This document shows, piece after piece, positions 17,089-21,521 of a stretch of DNA of 21,521 nucleotides (the first letter of the stretch is position 1; the number at the start of each line of letters is the position of its first letter). Source of the stretch: Pleurotus ostreatus/Saccharomyces cerevisiae fusant (Eukaryota; Opisthokonta). The stretch spans positions 1 through 21,521 of the forward strand of contig JAMQCK010000492.1 of assembly GCA_024196135.1 (NCBI GenBank), given 5' to 3'. A program made the position numbers and the translations under genes. The notes under the pieces are model-generated. The model was not told the DNA's origin. It searched no databases and saw nothing but the letters and a program-made list of their open reading frames with translations.

Positions 17089-20000
17089 ATGTCCTCGAAG
17101 AAAAAATCTACCACCGTCCGCACATTCCCCCTCTCGTTTCTTATAAAGAAACCGGTCACTGCAGTGTCCGAGCAGCTGTCTGCCGATGCGAGGCGTCGCC
17201 AGCAGACCAAGTCCCGCGCACCCGCCCCCTCACCTCGCAAGAAGGCCCGCGTCTCCGCCGGAGGGTCCGCCGCCACTCAAGACGACGATGCGCTGCCTAA
17301 TCTTGGCGACTACGTTGAAGAGGACCTTGCGGGACCGCCTATCGATCGAGAAGGTGTTCGCGCGGGAGGGAGGCTTGACGGCCGATACAAGCAACGGAGG
17401 GCTAAGAAACATTATCCCTCGGTGTGTGTCGTGAGCCTACGTACCCCTACCCAATCTGATTAGCTTCGAACAGGACGAGCCCCTTCGCGAGTTCGTCACT
17501 ACGGCGGCAGATGACTACGCCCGAACCCTGCTACGAAACGAGGGCAGAGGCGACTACACAAGCGACGAGTGCCCAGGGTGCAAGACCACAACCCCTGGCA
17601 CCGCGGAGTACCGCTGCGTGACCTGCTTCGGTGGCGCTCTCTACTGCAAGGGCTGCTGTGTCGCCAATCACCAGGAGCGGCCGTTCTGTCGCATCGAGGT
17701 GCGTTCCCCCTTGCAGCTCTCGTACGAGGTATCTCACAACCCCCTCAGAAGTGGAACGGGCAATTCTTCGAGCAGACCTCTCTATGCGCGCTCGGTCTGC
17801 GCGTACAAGTCGGGCACCGCCATGGCGAAGTGTGCTGTCAGCCCCAGCGCGCCAACGTCGACTTCACCGTTGTGCATGTCAACGGCCTGCACAACGTTGC
17901 CGTTGACTTCTGCAATTGCCGGCCCCCCGCCGAGTCCGTTCCCCCTCGCGAGCAGCTTTTGCGCCGCGGCCTCGTCCCGGCGACGATCCGCGATCCACAG
18001 ACGTGCTGCACATTTGAGGTGCTCAATCAATTCCACCTCATCACCCTACACGGCAAGTTGACCGCCTACGACTACTACGCGAGTCTCGAACGCATGACGG
18101 ACAATACAGGGACGGAGGGTCTGAAGGTACGTCTGCGATTCACGCCGGCTGCCGCACTTGTGCTAACCTGCGCAGAGTCGCTATAGATCCTTCCTACGCT
18201 GCGTGCGCATATGGCGCTATCTCAAGCAGCTGAAGCGATCGGGGCGCGCCAATGATGTCCAGCGGAACCCCTCGGATGTGCGACCGGGCGAGCTCGGCAT
18301 AACTTGCCCAGCGTGTCCACGACCCGGCGTGAACCTGCCGGACGGCTGGGAAAACGCCCCTCCTGAACAAAGGTTGGTCTATCCGTGGATCTTCTAGCCT
18401 GATCATTGTACCAATTAGTCGTAGATACCTTTACGTCTTGTTCATCGCGCTGGACGCATGCTTCCGGCTCAAGCGACGCAAGATCTCGACGCGCGAGCGC
18501 GATCCATCGCTTGCCGATGGCGGATCATACATGGTCGAAAGCGGACCCTTCGAGGAGTACATCAAGGGGGCTGATGAGCAGACCGAAGTAAGCCTTCCTT
18601 TCACACCGAACAGGGAACGATCGCTCATGTTCTCGCAGGTCAGCACGTGCACCGGCCTATCGGCGGTTGACCACGCGAACACCAAGTATTCGAAGGGGTA
18701 CGCAGAGACTGGGAAGGCCCTCGGGTTGTGCGCGCGCCACGAGTTCATTCAGAAGAACGGCGTCGTGCCCACACAAGTGGGGGAGAGGTCAGTAGCCCCC
18801 TCCCCAATTATCTACAACGACGTTGGCTAATCCATCTTAGATATGCCAATACGGACTACGCCGTTGGATCCCTCCTACGCCACCACTCCCCTGCCCTCCG
18901 CCTCCTCCTGTCGTACGATATAAGCTGCCAGTACTCGAAGAAATTTGAGGCGCGCATGAAGAAACTCCCCTCGCTCGTTCGCTTCAAGCTCGCCTATTCG
19001 TTCGTCCGCTTCGTGGTTCCAAAGCTACACATCCACGGCCACCGCCTTGCCTGCCAACTCTTGTTCAACCTGAACTGGACGTTGGGCGTCGGGAGAACAG
19101 ACGGCGAAGGCGTTGAACGACCGTGGGGATTCCTCGGCGCACTATGCGCGAGCCTTCGCCAAATGGGCCCAGGGAGCGCGGCGGACACCCTCGACGATCA
19201 CTTCGGCCACTGGAACTGGCTGAAGTTGACCTGCTTGGGTATCCTTCTTCGTCGGCGCCTTGTCGCTGCTATCGCCGAGCTCGCTGTGCATGAAGGCGAG
19301 CTTGAGGAGTTTAAAAGGGGGCAGGCTGCACACGCGGCGGCCTGGGAGGCGGAGGTCGACGCCTTTGAGAAGGACAAGGAGGGGAACCCAAACCCCTTTG
19401 AAATGCCTAAGACAGGTGGGTAAAGCTCGTACGCGTTAGATACTCGGCCGTTACTAACGTTCACCCCAGGGGCATCTGAGGGTGAGGTCGCGCTCGAGTT
19501 GGCCAACGAGGAGGCTGAAAAGGCAAGGCGCGGGCTCGAGTTCCGACACGCCATGTCCCCCAGCGCCTTTCTGCTCGCGCTGCTCGACGTAGAGAATGAC
19601 CAGTGAGTTTATTGCTGAGCCGACCGCTTTCAAAAAGCGCTAACCTTCATGCTAGGCGCGTCTTGCTCCTTGAGATGGCGGAGAAGCGGTTCGAGAACAC
19701 CGAAGGGCAGGCCGAGCTGGCGCGTCGTCGCATCGGGTTGATGAGGTCCATCAACAAGATACACGAGGTTCAGGCTGCATACTCGCCACCCTCGCTCGCA
19801 AAGCTCGCCGCATGGAGAGCCGCGGCTGACAACGTCGACGCGCCCGCAGAACGAATCCCACTCTTCCCCCCCTCCGACCTCCCCTCGTCCGACCTAGCGC
19901 AATGCTACGCCGGCCTTTCCGACCTGGAGCGCCGCCTACGCGAGGCGCAATGCCGCACGTCGCTAGACACGATGCGAAACTACCTCATCGTCAAATCCCG

Positions 20001-20906
20001 CCTCCTCACCTACAAGAACGTCAACGTCCGGCATCAGGCGCCTTCGACCCGCGCGCGCGAGACGCTCAAGAACAACGACCGAAAGATACAGCGGCAGGCG
20101 CGCAAATATGTAGCGGCGCACTCTGCGCTTGTCCGACTCGCCGGCGGCGATGCCTCGAAGGTCGAATGGCACGCCCTTGACATCCACAAGGACGTGCGCT
20201 GCATGGAGGACGGGGACGACGGCAGGAAGCGCGGCAAGAAGCGCGCTCATGCAGAGATACGCGGCGACGAGGGGGGCGCAGACCCAGCCGAGCAGGGCAC
20301 CGCAAACGTGGGAGGGCACCTTCAGCGCTGCCGCGATGCGACGGGTGAAGGCCATCGCATCATCTCCTGGATCTGGAAGGGTGTCGACACGTCGGGGTCG
20401 AGTGAATCCCTCTATAGCGGTGGGTGTTCTTCTTTTTGTGATTTATTTGTGATTCTGAACAAATCTCAGGCGTCAAGGTCGAGTACTGCAAGGCGTACGC
20501 ACGCAAGAAGCGCTGGGCGGAGGAAGTCCCCCTGCTTCGTGAAGAGATGCGCCGGACGCTCATCTCCCTCGACGCGGAGGCCGCTCGCTGGCAATGTATC
20601 GCGGGTAGCGATGATCGCGAGGGGCCGCTCGGAGAGGGCGCTCGCGCATACGCCTACTCACAGGCCGTTGTCTACCGCCGCGTGAGGGCACATTTCGACG
20701 CGCTCTGGGCGAGCGTGCGCAGCGCGACGGCCTCGAACGTGGACCAGGCGCAGAAGCTTTTGGACGACGTGGAGGCGGCTGAGCGGGCTGTTGAGGAGCA
20801 GGTTGAGGGTGACGAGCAGACTGAGTGTGATGCTGGTGAGGGCGAGGAGGACGAGGACGCAGTCGGTTTTGTAGAGGAGGACGTCGGCGAGGGGGTAATA
20901 GTATAA
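17089..20906 (+). CDS. KDZ-superfamily transposase with CxC2-like cysteine cluster
   Basis: Ten exons (17089-17423, 17464-17698, 17749-18126, 18176-18372, 18425-18587, 18639-18787, 18841-19415, 19470-19602, 19656-20419, 20470-20906) join in phase to 1121 aa, a normal length for the family. It should cut and join the element ends at the terminal repeats. Residues 1-110 are basic. Residues 148-181 form the cysteine cluster (C148, C151, C163, C166, C173, C176, then H181). The RNase-H-like catalytic core shows FIALDACFRLKRR (D392), LLLSYDISCQY (D512) and GVERPW (E578), with the family motif PKLHIHGHRLACQ between the last two and GPGSAADTLDDHFGHWNW after. The C-terminal third is charged and helical and ends in an acidic tail. 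All catalytic residues and splice sites are intact. The stop lies 9 bp before the right repeat, so the transcript must end inside or beyond that repeat. Confidence 0.93.
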
Positions 20907-20915
20907 TGTATTTGT

Positions 20916-21196
20916 GACCCACAACGTGCACGTGCTGACCATAAGCCCACGCGATGCGGAAAACGCCGAGGTACGCATTTTCAGGGGTCCCCGGGGGTCG
21001 CTGGGGTCCCGGGCTGCGAGCTAGCCATCACCGCCGCCAGCGCCGGCGCCCCAGAGGCCTCACCGGCGATCCCGGCGGTCCCGGCGCCGCGCGGAGGCTG
21101 CCTACACGGCAATTGCCGCGCCGGACAAGCTGCCGCCAGGTTTTGAAACCCGGTTACGCACACAGTCGGGTCGGTTTTAAAACCACCTTACAGCAT
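20916..21196 (-). repeat. Right terminal inverted repeat (281 bp)
   Basis: This is the inverted copy of 8213-8493, with one noted difference (T at 21188, which reads A on the other strand). The outer tip on the minus strand reads AATGCT|GTAAGGTGG, a strong 5' splice donor. On the plus strand it reads CCACCTTACAG|CAT, a good acceptor. It begins directly after the transposase stop codon, so it also supplies that gene's 3' untranslated sequence. Confidence 0.95.
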
Positions 21197-21521
21197 TGGC
21201 TGTTGGGCCTACAGAGAATGGAGCTTCTTTCGTTCGCGCACCCCGTATTGGTGTGTGAGCGAAGGATGCTTCCATCGTGTATCCTGCGCATGCGACACGT
21301 CCCTGCTGTTATATGACGGCTGTGTTTCGCTCTTGGCTGCATTGGTGCTGGTTTCCCGATCGAGGGAATGGCGAACTTTGGGTCGCTGTCGTCGCTCGCT
21401 TGCTGCATCCTTAGAACGACTTTGACAACAGTTCTGCTGATGCCAGTTTTTCCTATGGGTCCCGTATCGGCCTTGTTGGTTCTGTGCCGTCTCTTGCCAT
21501 TTTGGGTAGCGCCAGATTGGG
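21197..21521. other. Right flank of the element, no gene supported
   Basis: No frame here continues the minus-strand gene interrupted at the left repeat in an obvious way. A short open stretch (GCCCAACAGCCAATGCT on the minus strand, after a CTCTGTAG acceptor-like site) could be a micro-exon in the right frame, and it contains an ATG. Otherwise nothing is recognised. Confidence 0.45.

Larger units (their letters stand above)
8213..21196. mobile_element. 12,984-bp KDZ-type DNA transposon carrying a TET/JBP gene and three further genes
   Basis: The unit is bounded by 281-bp inverted repeats that look almost identical, and it contains a full-length KDZ transposase reading toward the right repeat. 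Cargo on the opposite strand consists of a TET/JBP dioxygenase and three genes of unknown function. KDZ elements that carry TET/JBP genes are established from basidiomycete genomes. The high similarity of the two repeats and the undamaged transposase frame suggest a recent insertion. No 8-bp target duplication is visible. The only flanking identity is an AT dinucleotide (8213-8214 and 21195-21196) if the ends are taken as GCTGTA. The insertion abuts the minus-strand reading frame at 7515-8217. Confidence 0.88.

Noticed and set aside
16542..17276. 244-codon minus-strand frame across the TET2 start and divergent promoter
   Set aside because: It covers the divergent promoter, the N-terminus of the transposase in antisense and the TET2 first intron in the wrong frame. 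The spliced TET2 model explains the region better.
1..21521. CRISPR array, tRNA, rRNA, bacterial operon signals
   Set aside because: Nothing resembling regularly spaced repeats, cloverleaf sequences or rRNA was seen, and the introns show that the DNA is eukaryotic.

Overview
The window looks like a repeat-rich, transposon-dense stretch of a mushroom-forming basidiomycete (Agaricomycete). The reasons are many short introns (mostly 45-60 nt, GT..AG), a GC-rich coding style, a KDZ (Kyakuja-Dileera-Zisupton) DNA transposase, and two TET/JBP-type 2-oxoglutarate/Fe(II) dioxygenases, a pairing known from basidiomycete genomes. All exon models here were built by hand from reading frame, splice consensus and paralogue comparison. 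No search was run.

Central structure: positions 8213-21196 form one 12,984-bp element bounded by 281-bp terminal inverted repeats (8213-8493 and 20916-21196). In my reading the two repeats differ at a single base. Between them, in order, are a 995-aa protein of a conserved-looking but uncharacterised type (-), a 435-aa protein with a helical middle and a split C-terminal module (-), a 139-aa basic protein (-), a TET/JBP dioxygenase (-, 'TET2', 518 aa), and a 10-exon KDZ transposase (+, 1121 aa) with its CxC2-like cysteine cluster and D/D/E-type residues in place. TET2 and the transposase are divergent across about 224 bp. The transposase stop codon lies 9 bp before the right repeat.

Left flank (1-8212): all genes are on the minus strand. 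They are a 1131-aa low-complexity/conserved protein, an unrecognised 353-aa protein, a second TET/JBP gene ('TET1', diverged, with an in-frame TAG in its N-terminal part), and a reading frame (7515-8217) that runs straight into the left repeat and may be the C-terminal part of another KDZ transposase. The likely reading is a young KDZ/TET element inserted into an older, decaying one.

Most unusual point: the repeat tips read CTGTARGG outward-in and CCYTACAG inward-out, so each end is both a 5' splice donor and a 3' splice acceptor. Transcribed in the direction of the interrupted minus-strand gene, the whole 13-kb element has the boundaries of an intron. The right flank (21197-21521) shows no supported gene.
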